Origin: Apis mellifera
Lineage: Eukaryota > Arthropoda > Insecta > Hymenoptera > Apidae
Direction: 5' to 3'
Assembly: GCF_003254395.2 (NCBI RefSeq)
Contig: NC_037638.1
Location: 4,764,001-4,828,000 of the forward strand
Length of the DNA: 64,000 nucleotides
Shown: one piece after another, positions 12,401 to 26,060 of the stretch
Position numbering within the stretch: position 1 is the stretch's first letter
Layout of the letters: each line of letters starts with the position of its first letter
Program-made: the position numbers and the translations under genes
Notes under the pieces: generated by a model
The model's input: only the letters and a program-made list of their open reading frames with translations
What the model was told of the DNA's origin: nothing
Databases searched by the model: none

Positions 12401-13050
12401 AAGTTATAACAGTGGAAACAATTGATTGTGAATAAGAAAAAATAAAACTTTAAAGTTTTATGATCTTTTTAGTGTCAAGTAGAACTGATCAGCTTTAATG
12501 TATTCAACAATGTATTAAACAAAAAGTAAGAAAATTATATATTATATACGATACGCAAACTTAATTTGTTTATTTAATTTTGTAACTTTTTGTTTAATAG
12601 TAATAATTTTTTAAAATAACATCTGTTTCATTTGTTTCTTTAAATCGCATTAAAATATCTGAATCTTTTTATAGATAAAGAAATTACTAAAAGTGGTAAA
12701 CGTATGATAAGTATAATATAAAGAAGAAAAAAATTATATTTTTTGGAGATAATATTATTGCACTTGTTAATGAATACGTTTGGACGATAAGATATTGTAT
12801 AAATAAGTTTCATAACATTTATTAATTGAATTTCAAGATAATTATTTTTCTATATAGTTTATTTTAATACATTTTACATTTATATTTATTACCTCATTTA
12901 GGATTTTTTCTCTTAATAAAAACATTCTTTATAATTTAATTCAATAATATTTTATAACATTCACAACAATTGATTTCTTTACATAAAAATATGACTGTTT
13001 TGAAAATTTTCAATTATATATACATATATATTTGTGAAATAATGATATAT
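9499..13050. other. Long intron or intergenic region
   Basis: Mostly A/T-rich with no coding exon supported. A G+C-richer island at about 11640-11930 contains two near-identical 16-base motifs (11694-11709 and 11767-11782) and looks like a regulatory element rather than coding DNA. Another mild island is at about 11330-11440. Confidence 0.5.
11694..11782. promoter_or_regulatory. Paired 16-base motif GGTTATC(A/G)GGGAACTG
   Basis: GGTTATCAGGGAACTG at 11694-11709 and GGTTATCGGGGAACTG at 11767-11782 differ at one base and are spaced 73 bases start to start. They sit inside a G+C-richer island within the presumed first intron of the transporter gene. Direct repeats of this length in otherwise unique sequence are compatible with two binding sites for the same factor. 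No known factor is assigned. Confidence 0.35.
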
Positions 13051-13051
13051 A

Positions 13052-13217
13052 TTTCTTTGATTATTGAATAGGTCAATGAAACTATATTTCACTTCTCTCA
13101 CTTTTATTTCTTTGATTATTGAATAGGTCAATAAAACTATATCTTACTTCTCTCACTTTTATTCCTTTGATTATTGAATAAATCAATAAAATTATATCTC
13201 TACTTCTCTCACTTTTA
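13052..13217. repeat. Three tandem copies of a 55-bp unit (minisatellite)
   Basis: Copies begin at 13052, 13107 and 13162. Each copy contains CTTTGATTATTGAATA, then a TCAAT(A/G)AAA block, and ends with ACTTCTCTCACTTTTA. The first two copies differ at only a few positions. The third has a small number of substitutions and one inserted base. There is no coding frame through it. Confidence 0.9.
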
Positions 13218-16020
13218 CAAATATTTGCCTCGAATATACAATGAAAACGAGAAATTTAAACAACAAAAAAAAAAAAAGAAAAAAAAAAAAAGTTTGTCTT
13301 CAGAGTTAACAAGTTAATGCGAGCTTGTAATTCAACTGTAACTGTATTAAGACGACAATCATGATAGGAGAAGCGGATACATTTTAGAGTTCAAAAGCTA
13401 TTACCGCGACCGGATGTGTGCAACTAACTCTCTGATGACCCTCGCATTTACCACACGTATCTTTGATGAGAGTGTAAATAGATAGATGTTTTGAAGCTCG
13501 TTACAGAATCATGTCATTTCGACGTATATCTTCTGATGTTTGATAAAATATAAAATAAATATCGTGATCAATCGAGACATCTTTGATGGGCGAAAAATGA
13601 TCTCGATAACTTAACTGATAAAAAGATAACTGAAGAAAATTATCTTACTCGAGTGTGGCTAGATCGCGTAAATAATAATAAAGGAAAATTTTATAGAAAA
13701 ATAATTAGAAGTGGAACACTCGAAAAAAAATTTTTCGAATTTTGATTTATTACGAATCTTATAAATTTGAAATATAAAACTCTGAAAATAAAATTTTTTC
13801 AAAAAATATGAATAAATATTGTGAATTTAAAAAATTTCATAAAATTTAAAAATATTTCGATTCATTTCTAATAAAAAAAAAAAAAAAATTACGTAAAAAG
13901 CTGTATATTTTGAATTCGATAAAAAAAAATTGTTCTATTTATTGAATTCTTCGAAGGTCTTGAACAAATATTTCAGTAGATAATAGATGTACGGGTATAG
14001 AGATTACTTTTGGTATCGAAGGTCGACATGTAAATGGCTTATCAATATCTAGTGATTATGCTACATGGAAACTTGGGAAAAATAACTTCCGACAATCCGT
14101 AATCCAAACATTCCTCCTTTAAACGTGTCACTGATGCTAAACACTCGTTAAAATTTTACGTCATTTCAGCGAATTTTACCGTTATTTATGTTTATGGGTC
14201 AGATAAGTGTATTGAAGTCATTTTATTGTTAAGTATTATTCAAAATAATTACAAAAGTTTCAGTAATTAAGCAGTAGTGAAATAGGAATGAAAGATACGA
14301 ATGAAAAATTAATAATAATATTTGAATTATTTAATCAAGAAACAAAACAATTAATACAACATCGATAATGAATATTATATGAATATATATTAATGAATAA
14401 AAAATTTATTTGGATGAATCATATTTATTTTTTGAAATATTTATTTTTATAGTTATAAAAAATTGATTTAATATTTCAAAGCGATAGAATTTATTTCTAG
14501 GAATCGTAAATCTTTTCTTGATTTCTTATTAAATTTATATTACAAAAAAATTAGTCATAATAAATCATAAAGAATTGTCAAAAGAAACTAAAAATATGAA
14601 TAATAATTCAATGGACCAAACCTCTACCCATCTCGTCATTCAAGCTTATTCATATCTCGTGCAGATACAATCTTGTTAAAAAATTTTAGGATTTTTCATT
14701 TATTATATTTGAAGAAAACAAGATTAATCATTAATAGATAGTGCAGAAAATAAAGAAACTTTATAGTTTATAAATAAAGAAAGATTGAAAATTTTTCTAA
14801 GAAATGCACTCAATTAAAATTTTTTATTTATATTTTATCAAATAATAAAATTTATAAAAAAATAATTGAATATAATATATAATAATAATAATAACATAAA
14901 TTTTAAATGATAACTTTTTAAAAATTTTTTAAATAAAAGTTTATATTATTCTTCATTAGTCAGCATAAATGTGCAAAGCATACATATTGATTTCATTCTC
15001 CATACAATTATTATAATTTATTACTAAAATGTACAACTACATATTTATTAACTGCTTTTATAAAACTATTATACATATATTATTTATTAAAGATAACTCC
15101 TATAATATATTATTAATTATAATTTATTAATAAATAATGAGAGTTATTATAAAAAGAAATTATGTTAAAAAGCATAATTAAAGAATTGATATTTTATTAC
15201 AGTAATAATTTTTAATCTTGAATTTATAATTGATTAATAAAATTTTATATTTGAATTATATATTCAAATACTTATGGATGGGAGTGTACAGAGAAGGAGG
15301 GACCAAAAATTCTTAATTCATAACCTCTCCTCTTAAAATACTAATCCTTCGAATAATATCTTTAAGAATACGTCATCTTATAATATATATATCAAAAAAA
15401 TACTTTCCAGGATGATTATTTATTTTATTTTACAAATAATGCATTCTCTATTCCAACTTTTGTATTGTATATGACTTTTGTACTGTGTATGAATATATAC
15501 AGTATATATACAGTAGTAAAAGTAAAAGTTAGATAATACACAATCTATGATGTGTTTACTACTTATGTTCACTACTGAAAAAGATTATCCTTCACGCACT
15601 CATCGAAATATTAATTTTACTTCATAAGTTTTTCCTCTTTCCTTTTACTCACTATCTTTTTCTATGTTCGATAAAACACAAAGGGAACTCCAAGCTTCAG
15701 TCGAGTCATATTGGGATCAAATTTCGACTCAGCTACTCCATTAGTGCCTCGCTTAACTCTCGATTTTCACATCAATTTAATAACAACTTGAAAGTTTTTA
15801 AATAATTTGAAGGTATTTTTTAATATTTTTTTACATCAGAATTTATAAAGAAATAATTATTAATTAGTTTTCTCATGAATTAGTAAATTCATTATTTTAT
15901 TTTTTTTTTTTTTTTTTGAACAAAATTAAGTTCAATTGCTACAAAATATAATGAATTGTTATTTTACTTACATATTTCTAATTTTTTATAATATAGAAAC
16001 ATAATATTTTTAGCATTTGT
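13218..16020. other. Intronic or intergenic with scattered G+C-richer islands
   Basis: No coding exon recognised. Islands with more balanced composition occur at about 13300-13680, 13960-14230 and 15590-15780, among A/T-rich DNA and A-runs. They are candidates for enhancers or untranslated exons but carry no motif that can be named with confidence. Confidence 0.45.
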
Positions 16021-16183
16021 AATTCTTTATTTTATCATTATCTTTAATGAAGTCTTTGATTAACATATGATTAATTGTTATTTCCTTGCACTTTTTACCA
16101 CTCATAATTCTTTATTTTATCATTATCTTCAAAAGATAAAGTAAAGTCTTTTGTTAACATATGATTATTTCCTTGCATTTTTT
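16021..16183. repeat. Diverged tandem duplication, about 80-base unit
   Basis: AATTCTTTATTTTATCATTA begins at 16021 and again at 16106. Both copies continue with ATCTT..., AAGTCTTT, TTAACATATGATTA and TTTCCTTGCA. They differ by small insertions and deletions. It is an old local duplication and non-coding. Confidence 0.8.
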
Positions 16184-16459
16184 ATGATTCTACAACTGGA
16201 ATAATATTTTGATAAAATATTTTCTATATTTTTAAAGAAAATTATACGTATAAATAAAGAAATTAAATTTTATCATAAATATATATAATATCTCTTTTTT
16301 TTGAATTTTTTTTTTAAAAAATATAAAAAAACTAACTACATTGATAAACATTTCTCGAGGAGGAGATACAATAACTGGGCTGTTATTCTATACTTATATT
16401 TGACTCACAACAGGGTTCCGTCAAAATCTATCGTTCTTTTTTCATTCTCTCGTCTTCCT

Positions 16460-16900
16460 TACTTCGAGCTCAAGAAAAAAGCAATAAGCAGCTCGTTGAA
16501 ACAGGAACACACAGTGGTTCTTTCCGTTCGAGCCCGTTATCATGGTGGAGCGTGGATGATGGCGCGTTACAGAGGCACAACAAGTTGCATGGTTCGAGGG
16601 GACAGAAGCGGAGGAGACCTCTATTGGCTCGATTGAAGGCTAAGTGACGGTAAATAGTACGGTGTAACATGTCGTATGTATACATTTCGAATTAAAGTTT
16701 TGTCGCGATTTTTGAAGTGAGATTGTAAAAATGTTTCTCCGAGTATTCACTACCGGTAAACCACGTGGCCTTAGTGATAATCATCCGGTGCACCATTGTT
16801 TTTCTTCATGGTATCAAGTGTGTGACAACCACATCCGTCGATTTGTCGGCAATTGTGATAGTTATGAAGGATCAAGTGATATTTCGTTATGTTTTGTGTG
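16460..16900 (+). promoter_or_regulatory. Candidate promoter/5' UTR region nearest the transporter coding exons
   Basis: A block of markedly higher G+C starts after a long A/T stretch. A donor-like GTAAAT follows at 16650 and more balanced sequence continues to about 16870. The reading frames here lack resemblance to proteins, so 5' UTR or promoter is the likeliest reading. It may be the most proximal start site of the transporter gene, with an untranslated first exon. A direct test would be 5' RACE or CAGE data. Confidence 0.35.
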
Positions 16901-18435
16901 TTAATGTGAGATAATTTCATTTATTGTAGTTTGAAATGTGATCATCGTATAGAATATATATTCTTATAGATCGAATAGTCGAGTTATATATCGAATTGCA
17001 ATGTTTTCTTTGTTAATACTACGAAATAATTCTATTCGTTAGCAGTTTGAGATCACTATCGTATTTATTTTGAAAATTGTGATAGATAATCACTTTTTAG
17101 TTATTAATGAAACATAATATGAAGTAATTTTATTGATTAATAAGATAATCGCAGTAAAGATATTTCACGAATTACGATAAATATACATATATTTCGTGCC
17201 TGATATGAACAATTAAACAATCAAGTGATTTTGTTTGAAAATTTTATACGTAATGAATAAAAAATTAATTTCAAGCAATTAATTAATTAATGTTTTAGAA
17301 AAATTAATATTTTAATGATTAGAAACAATGTGATAAATATTTTTGGCATCTAGTTCGAACGATTGAACGATCGAACGATCGAAAATCTCGTTTTAGAATC
17401 TCGCATATAATCGATGAAAAATTATCCAATTTATCATCGTAAGTGTATTATTTTATTTATTATTAGTGAATAAATAACAAATTAGCTATTGTAAAATGCA
17501 TTCATATGAAAATTTCTAATTCCACGTTGTTAAGTTGAATCTAATATTTATCAGATCAGATCTACCGATAATTTAGATTTATGTGCAAATTTTTTTTTAC
17601 GTAAAAAAGCAAATTTCTGATTAATCAAACCAATATTAAAATAGTTCGTTTTATAATTTTTAGTATTTCATGATTTACAATTTGTGAGAGAGTCAACTGA
17701 GAAGTATATATATATGTACACGGTTTGTTACTAGATTTTAATGCTTAATATAACGACAAATTTTATGACAAGTTTTATAATAAATCGGTGAAACAGAGTT
17801 TTTATTATTGTTCACTATGCGATAGTATCGTGACTGACTAACATCACGTGTTAATATGAGTCTATTACGTCAACTATACTTTGTTTGGATGTTGAATTTA
17901 TTTGATCGGCTTCTAAGAGCTGTTTGAGCTCGTTACGTGATATAATTTCCTTGTTATATGCAACTTTGTATACATGTATCTTCGGAGAATAATAATGTCA
18001 TTGTTTTTTTGATATTACATTGGATAAATAATAAATAATGAAAAACGAAATAGTTTAATTAATATCTTCTTTTTTAAATTTCAAAATTTTTAAATAAATC
18101 CTAAATTAGAAGATAGAATATCTTTTTCTAACTTTGATAATTTATTCTTCAATTATTCATTCGCAGTTTATATTAATTAAAAATTGTAAATCATGAAACG
18201 CTAAAATTTTAAATTAACAAGCAAATTTCTTCGAAGATTAATTCTAAATTTCATTTTTTTACAATAAGAAGAAAGTAAAAAAAAAAGAAAGGTTAGAATA
18301 GAAAAAGAACGGTAACCGATCTCTCAACAGATGGAATCATGGTGGTCTTCTGCGTATACATATACATTTATAGGCGTGTGTGTGATATGTTGTACGACAA
18401 AATAGGAACGTTCACTTGCTATGGTTTTGCTGCAG
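16901..18435. other. Intron upstream of the transporter's first certain coding exon
   Basis: A/T-rich, no coding frame supported. It ends in a good acceptor, TTTTGCTGCAG, at 18425-18435. Confidence 0.55.
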
Positions 18436-21400
18436 GGTCATGGCTGTGAAAGAATGGTTCAGAAGACTACAGCCGGTCCAGTTGTACCTGGTCCTGTTCT
18501 TCACCACCGCTTTCTTCCTCGTCGAGATAGTCGCTAGCCATGTGACTCATTCACTGACATTGCTACTAAACGCTTATCATATGCTATGCAACATTATTGC
18601 ACTTGTCGGTTGTATCGCATCAATTAAGGTAAGTTTCAAACAAAAATTATAAGCATATATAAGTTTCATTTTAGTATTTTTTTTAGTAATTTTCATAGAG
18701 AAATAGCAAGTTTTTTTATAAGTTAATAATAAATTTACATAATGTATAGAAATTATAAGTTGAAGATATCTAAATTCTTTTCCTTTTATATGTATAATTG
18801 TAAAAAATGTATTCATATACGTATAGTATTATTATTATATTTTTGGATTTTTAGCAAAACATGATATTTATTTGGATCAAGTGAGAGGTAATTATAAAAT
18901 GATTATTATCATTTTGAACATTTTTCTTCTGTTTTATTACTTATTTTAATTTTTTTATCGTATCGAATATTTATCTAATAATTTTTATATCTTTTTTTTT
19001 TTATTTATCGAATTTCATAAATTCATTGTATTTCACATTGAATTAATTTGATGCATTAGAAATGGGTTATCTTGTCATTAGTAAAAAAAAAAAAATGAAA
19101 TGCAATAAAGAATTTCAAGGAAGCTGATAAATTTATCGATATTATGTAAAAGATTTAAATACAATCTTTTTTCTTATCTATATATATCACTAGGATTACC
19201 TTCAAGGTTCTGTTTGCTTGAAAAACTTCCTTAATGACATGAAAACTAACATAACATAAAATTTAAAACTCATTCTTCAAAATGATTTCCGAAAAAAAGA
19301 TGTACAATTTGCGAAAAAAAGTGTGAAATTTTGGAGATTATTTTTCTCTATATTGCATTGTTATTCTCTCATAGATAATAGCCATTAATTTTCATATAGA
19401 ATATTTGATTTAAATTTGTACATTATGTAATTTACGATTACAATTGATTGAAATTTAAATTTAAAGGAAGAAATGATTAATATATGATATTATTAAGTAA
19501 TAGTATTAATAATATTAAATAATATTTTAATTATATGATATTATAATTTTTATTATTAATTATTATATATATGTTATAAATCATCATTATTATTATTTTT
19601 AACATTATTAGTGTCATATTTTTATTTTGATTATTTCTCTTTCAATTGCAAAGTTAAATTTTAAATAGAAATTATATAATAAATTTTTATGTAGATATTT
19701 AAATGAAGAACAAGAAAGAATAATTAAAATAACATACTTAAAACTAAATTAATTGTTTTTATTTATGATATAATATCATTTATTTATAACTTATTAATTA
19801 GTTTTATTCAAGTAAGTACTAGCATATTTCTTGTTTGTAGTATAGTCATCGTCAAAATGGTTACAATGGTAACAGCACTTCTAGTTCGTTACGAAATTCT
19901 GTTATTTGTATAAATGACGATGAACGAAGTTCTTCCACATCTCTATCAACAAAAACTAAGGTAATAATAAAATGATTCGAATATTTATTTTCTTTTCGAC
20001 TAACAAATTATCAAATCAATTATTTTATTGTTATTTATCAATCTTATATTGAAATTCTAGTCTATTTTATTTATCAATTATAATTTATTATATAATTTAT
20101 TATATATAGTTTATATAAAAGATTTAAGATTTTTCTAAAGAAAATTTAAAAAGAAATTAATTAATTTAATCTGAATTTAAATTAAACATAATTCAAATTT
20201 AATTTAAACTTATTTCAAATTTATCCTAAATTTATTCTAATTAAAACTTATATAATATTAAAAATATTTTTGCATATATCTTTGAAAATAAAATTTGATT
20301 GACAATTATATCTAAGCATTAAAGATAGTGATAATAATAATTTATACAAAATATTTTAAATTAGTGAAATATTCTTTATTTTAATAAGTAAAAATAAAAA
20401 ATTATTTTTTTTAGCAATCACGATCGGATAGGCGAATGAAAAACACTTTCGGTTGGGCGAGGATAGATATTGTCACGATGCTCGTCTGCTGCGTATTTCT
20501 AGCATCCTTCTGTTTTTCCTTACTGGTTGAAGCTATGCAGACGTTGGTACATATAGATCACTTGGACGAAATGCACCATCCACTGCCTGTTCTTACAATT
20601 GGTGCATGTGGAATCTTCCTCAACGCGTTTTGTTATATATTAATTGGAGGATATACCTTCAATCAAGGTATTGTTCTCCACGTCACGATGAACGGAGATG
20701 TAATATTACGAAGGTTTGTGTAATCAATGTTATAGATTGTAGAATTTCTTATATCTAAATATAATACACTTAAAATAATACTTGATTATTTAAATATAAA
20801 ATATTTGAAACACTTTTAGAGTTCAGTGAATTAATTATTTATCTGTTTTTGATTTCATTAGATTCAATGATTATTTTATAAATGAATACTTTATTCTCAT
20901 CTAGTTTAAAATCAGATAAAACATAATTATTTTTAAAAATTCAAATAAAATATAGAAAATTTAAATCAAAATCAAAAAATAATCATTATTGTATTCTAAT
21001 AATTTAAAACAAAATATTTCCAAAAGTTAAAATATACAATTATTGAAAATGAAAGATAAAAGATTTTCAAAACTAAGATATGTATTTATCTATTTTCTAG
21101 AAATGTTAATTCACAACAAACGAAGGAGGGTGAACAACAGTTATCTTCACAAACCAGACGAAGTCCATTGGGCATACCAAAGAGCCAAGGACTTCGAGAA
21201 ACATGTCGTGACGCTTTGGGCTGTGTTTTCGTTATCTTGGTATCTATTCTAGTATATTTCACCGATTCTGGCGTAGCCAAATATATCGATCCACTTTTCG
21301 CTATTATTTCTTCCATTTCACTCTTCGCCCTCAGTTATTCATATAGTAAGTATTTTCATGTAATTTTAATTTAATCTCTTATTTGAATTATAAATTATAT

Positions 21401-22618
21401 TTATGTAATATTTTCAATTTACGATATTCTTGATATTTTTTTTTTTAATATTATTAATATACAATGCTCATTATATTATTTTCATCATTTAAATTTTTAT
21501 TTCATTATAGTGAAAGAATCGGGTTTGATATTGCTTCAAACCATTCCTAATCACATAAACATCGATTCTCTCAAAAGAGAATTGTTAGAAGCTTTCCCCG
21601 GGATTGTGAACGTCCACGACTTACACATATGGCAATTAACGGGACAAAAAATAATATCGACAGTCCACATCATATTCTTGGACCCAACGGTAAATATCTT
21701 CTTTTTGGCAAATATATCTAATAAAAAATAATGTTAATTGGATCACAAATATTATCTTGTACAGGTATATACCACTATTACTGATCAAGTAACAGCATTT
21801 TTTAGAGAAATGGGAATAACTCAAGTTACGATACAGCCGGAATTCCATAAGGTATATAAAAAAATCTAATTTATAAATATCATGATAAATAAATAATCAT
21901 GAAAGAAATAAATAAGAAATAATTAAAATAAAATATAAATTAGTTATATAAGTATTATTTATACAGGGTTCTTAATCATAGTAGTAAATCATAACTTAAA
22001 ATTAAAATAAAAATTAATAAATTGATTCAATAAATTTTAGAAAAAGAAATTTTCAATTTTGTTTTTTACATATATTTAAGGAATTTGAGATCTAATTAAA
22101 AATTTTAATTTTTTTATAATATCAAAATATTCAAATAATTAAACATTAAGTAATAAATAATGCAATAAAGAACTTTTTCATATTATTTTTAATTTGATCA
22201 GATGAGGCCAAACATGGAGAAAACCGGTTGTCTAATTCGTTGCCATGGTGAACATTGTAGTTCATCTCAATGTTGTTCAAAAGAAAAATTTATCGAAGAC
22301 TCATGCTCAGATTTATCAACCAAGAAACAAGGACAATCTATAAACAAGAAATTCGAGAAAAAGGAAATCATTCCTTCTTCAACTACAATTGATCTTAAGA
22401 AATTCGCTATTCATGATGAAGAAAGTTCACAATCGTGTCAAACGATTACAAATCAACCTGACGGAAGCTCATGCCAATCAAAAAACAAACAAAGGCAAAG
22501 TGATAAAGATAATACGAGAGACGAAAGTTCCTATGCGATAAACGTAGATGTTAACGATGGAAATCATGTTTCATGTATCATGAATCACAGTAATACTAAT
22601 CCAGAGGTCGCATCATAA
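18436..22618 (+). CDS. Cation-efflux (CDF) transporter, SLC30A1/ZnT1-like (insect ZnT63C type)
   Basis: Membrane zinc exporter family with six membrane segments. Coding exons from the ATG at 18440: 18436-18628, 19841-19960, 20415-20713, 21101-21345, 21511-21689, 21765-21851, 22202-22618. They sum to 511 codons in phase. Membrane segments 1 and 2 are in exon 1, 3 and 4 in exon 3, and 5 and 6 in exon 4. The cytosolic CDF C-terminal domain follows (ESGLILLQTIPNHI, VHDLHIWQLTGQ, ITQVTIQPEF), then a Cys-rich tail start (CLIRCHGEHCSSSQCC) like the Cys cluster of ZnT1. The long His-rich loop of vertebrate ZnT1 is absent. The metal-site HxxxD pairs are altered: H47-M-L-C-N51 in segment 2 and E236-T-C-R-D240 in segment 5. 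Zinc specificity is therefore uncertain. Alternative 5' coding exons may exist at 8388 and 9392, since the first exon starts one base before GTC ATG. Confidence 0.88.
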
Positions 22619-25600
22619 CATTTTAAAAAATTTAAAAAAAAACATTATAGAGGACGCTTTACTGAAATGGATCAAATGTAACCTCAAAACGATAGAAGAT
22701 AAATAGAAAATAAATAGAAAAAATTAATGTATATAATTAAAATTTCGACTGATGAATTATATAATGCATCATTTTTAATATGAAAATGTAGGTATTTTAA
22801 AAATTTTAATAAAAATTTTATTAAAAATTTTCATAAATATGTAAAAGAAAAAAATGAAAACATATTTTTTCAGCTAGTATCTTTGTATAATTAATATCTT
22901 TATATAATTAGAATTAAAAAAAAGTAAAAATAATCTTGAAATTTTAAAATATCTTCATTTTCAATTTAAATATATGCACCGAAATTTTAACTAAATTTAA
23001 TTTTGCCTTATAAGATTTTATTTATATATATATGCTACATTTTTAAGGTTATAACTTGACTCAATTTCAATGTATAGAAAGTCAAATTATTATAATGTTT
23101 TTAATTATATTTTTTAAATTTAAATTTTGAATTTATTTTGAAAAATTTTTTATTTTTAATTTTTTTTTAAATAATTAATAAAACAGAATAGACCACCAAC
23201 TAGATAGTTATTTTTTAATTATTTAGTTTTATTATTGTGACATATTTACTATTTTATTATTACATATTAATATTCAAAGATAGGATTATATGAAAAAAAA
23301 ATTGATTCTTAAGAAAATCCTCAAAATGATATATTTTATATTAGTCTTAATGAAATAGCAAAATATTGTTTTACTAAAGCAATATTTATTCATTATCATA
23401 TTTTTTAAATATTTTAATTTAATTTGATAAAATATACTTAGAGATAAAATTATGATATATACAATTTTTTATATTATTTGTTATTAGAACATATTTTAAG
23501 ATAATCATTTATCTTAAATTTATATTTAATATCAAGGATAAGAAGACTGGAAGTTATATTAACTCTTCAATGGCACATGAGTTTTTTAAGTTAAATATGA
23601 CTTTTATTTATACTTATATAAAAAAAATTCTGAATTCTGAAAATTTGGAAAATTAATTTATGTATATTCAAATATCCATTATATATTTGTTATTTAAAGA
23701 AAAATTTAAATAAGTTTTATATTTATAATTAATTTGCGATAATGAATAAGAAAAATGAATATGCATTGCAAAATATTTTGTGATTTGTATATAATTTAAA
23801 TAAAACAAATATTAATAATTAATTCGTGTAATAATATAATATTTATTTAAGAAAATTTTGAGAAAATTATTTTGAACAATCATTATTGCAAAACATTGAT
23901 TATATTTTAATATGATTTTTTTGATCTACTGTAATTTCTAATAAGAAGCGTTGATCCTATTTTAGCATAGTTATAATTATAATTATTTTAAAATATTATT
24001 TGATATTTTTACAAGAAATTTGCATCAATTTGTAGTGTCATTTTTATGATGTATAAAAATTATTATACATTATTTTATTCATAGTTACATATATAAAAAA
24101 AAAGTGTTTTAAAATGTATGTAATAAAATAATTGAATCAATGTGTTGTTTTTATAAATTTTTATTTTAACAAATGAAACTACTATAAAAAACAATTTAAA
24201 TATAATTTAAATAATGAAACTGAAAATAATACTTATTTAATCATTTAAAATATTATTTTAAAAATTCAATTTTTTTTAATAATTTATGTAATTGATCGAT
24301 TTAATTTTAAATAATGAAAAAAAAAAGAAAAAAAATTTATAAAATTAATTGATGATATGTAATATCCTAAAGAAAATCTTCCAGATGTATATTTTATTTA
24401 TTTTTATAGCATTTTTTATAAAAAATATTTCAATTATTAAGATTTTTTTATACAATTTCAAATCAATATATTTTCAATAAAATTTTATATATTTTTTTTT
24501 ATCTTTCATTTTTTTTTTATAAAAGTTTTTTAGTGTTAAATTGACAACTAATAATTTAAAACTATAAATTTATATTTCAATTATTCATTGTAAAAGAAAA
24601 AATAATTTTAATATTGTGTATATTGATATTGGTAGTCTAAGATGAATGTACTCGTACTGTTCTACTTTCTACTCGTCAAATACCAATGATCTCGACTGAT
24701 TCACAGTTAAATCGTGTTAATTTAAAAGTCACACTTATGTCGACCTTTGAAAATCGAATGAGCCATACTAGTTTCTTAATGAAAAATATTTTATAATTTT
24801 CATTAATATCATTTTAACTTTTTAATAAATTTTTTAGAAAAATATTTATATGTATTAAAGTTTGAAAAAAAATTTTCATAAAATTTAGGAGAAAAAACAA
24901 AAGAGAAAAAAGATCAGTAAATAGTTTTTTAATGTTTTCAATTTACCATAATTAAAGCATTTCGTTCTGAAAGTAGTAAATTTATTTTATTTCATGAGAA
25001 TATTATACTATTATTTTAAATAATTATCATGTTCATATTTCATGTTTGTTGTTTTGAACTTATTTATTAATATACGTCATAAAATAAAAGTTATATTTGT
25101 TATTAAACAAAAATCAAAAAATTTTCATATATGTATATAGATAAGTTAATTTTTTAATTTAAATTAAGTTAATTGTTTAATTTAAATTTCTGAAAATATA
25201 TATAACTTCAAAAAATGAAATTCCAAACAGGAAATGCTAATATAACTAGACGATAAATAAACAGATTATATTATGTATTGATAGGATTGCAAATTAATAA
25301 GAAAATAATTATATAAATCTTTAAGTAAATATATATTTTTTACTGTTTTTGAAAAATTTTTTATATCATTTTATTTTCCATAAAATCTATCAATTAAAAT
25401 TGTTTATTTTTTTTTATAATAATAGCTTTTGTTAACGAGAATTTCTAATTTCTAATTTATATTTATATTTTTTATCAATTTTAATTCGTATATATAGAAT
25501 CAAATATCTTCTCTCATTCTATTGTAGGAACTATCTCTAACTATTTATCATCATTTACTATTTATACACGCAATATAATTCTAATAATACCATTGTTTAT

Positions 25601-26060
25601 TATTATACAGAATCCTTTTTTATATATATGTATATTTTAAACAAATATTTTTCTATTCAAAGCTTTTCTTCTCAAAACTTAATTTCAAAAAAATTATTTG
25701 CATATGTATTGAGAAAGGATTGCAGCAACGAATTGTTAAATTTTAAAAATTTTCTGCAAACTATTATTAAAACATGAGATAAATAACTTATTTATCATAT
25801 TAAAAATAACTAACTTAAAGTAACTACTTTTTTAATTAAAATCCAGAATTTCAAAACATATGTGAAAATTTAAATTTTGATTATTTAATCTTAGAAAAAT
25901 AAAATAATATTTGATTAGATAAATTTCATATAAAAATATCTATTATTCTTTATACAAAAATAAAAGTACTAATATTTTTTAGAAAAATACTGAACGACTA
26001 TTGATCTGATAAAAAAAATTACGAACCAACATCCTTTAAGCTTCTTTAAAAAATTCAAAT
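22619..26060. other. Intergenic between the transporter and Pvr
   Basis: A/T-rich and without coding frames that could be supported. It holds the transporter 3' UTR on the left. A more balanced block at about 24640-24770 stands out and could be a distal regulatory element. Otherwise only short A/T runs are seen. Confidence 0.5.

Noticed and set aside
16301..16636. 111-codon plus-strand frame with start and stop
   Set aside because: It begins in a poly-A/T stretch. Only its 3' half is of balanced composition, and neither part resembles a protein family. It is better read as promoter or 5' UTR DNA.
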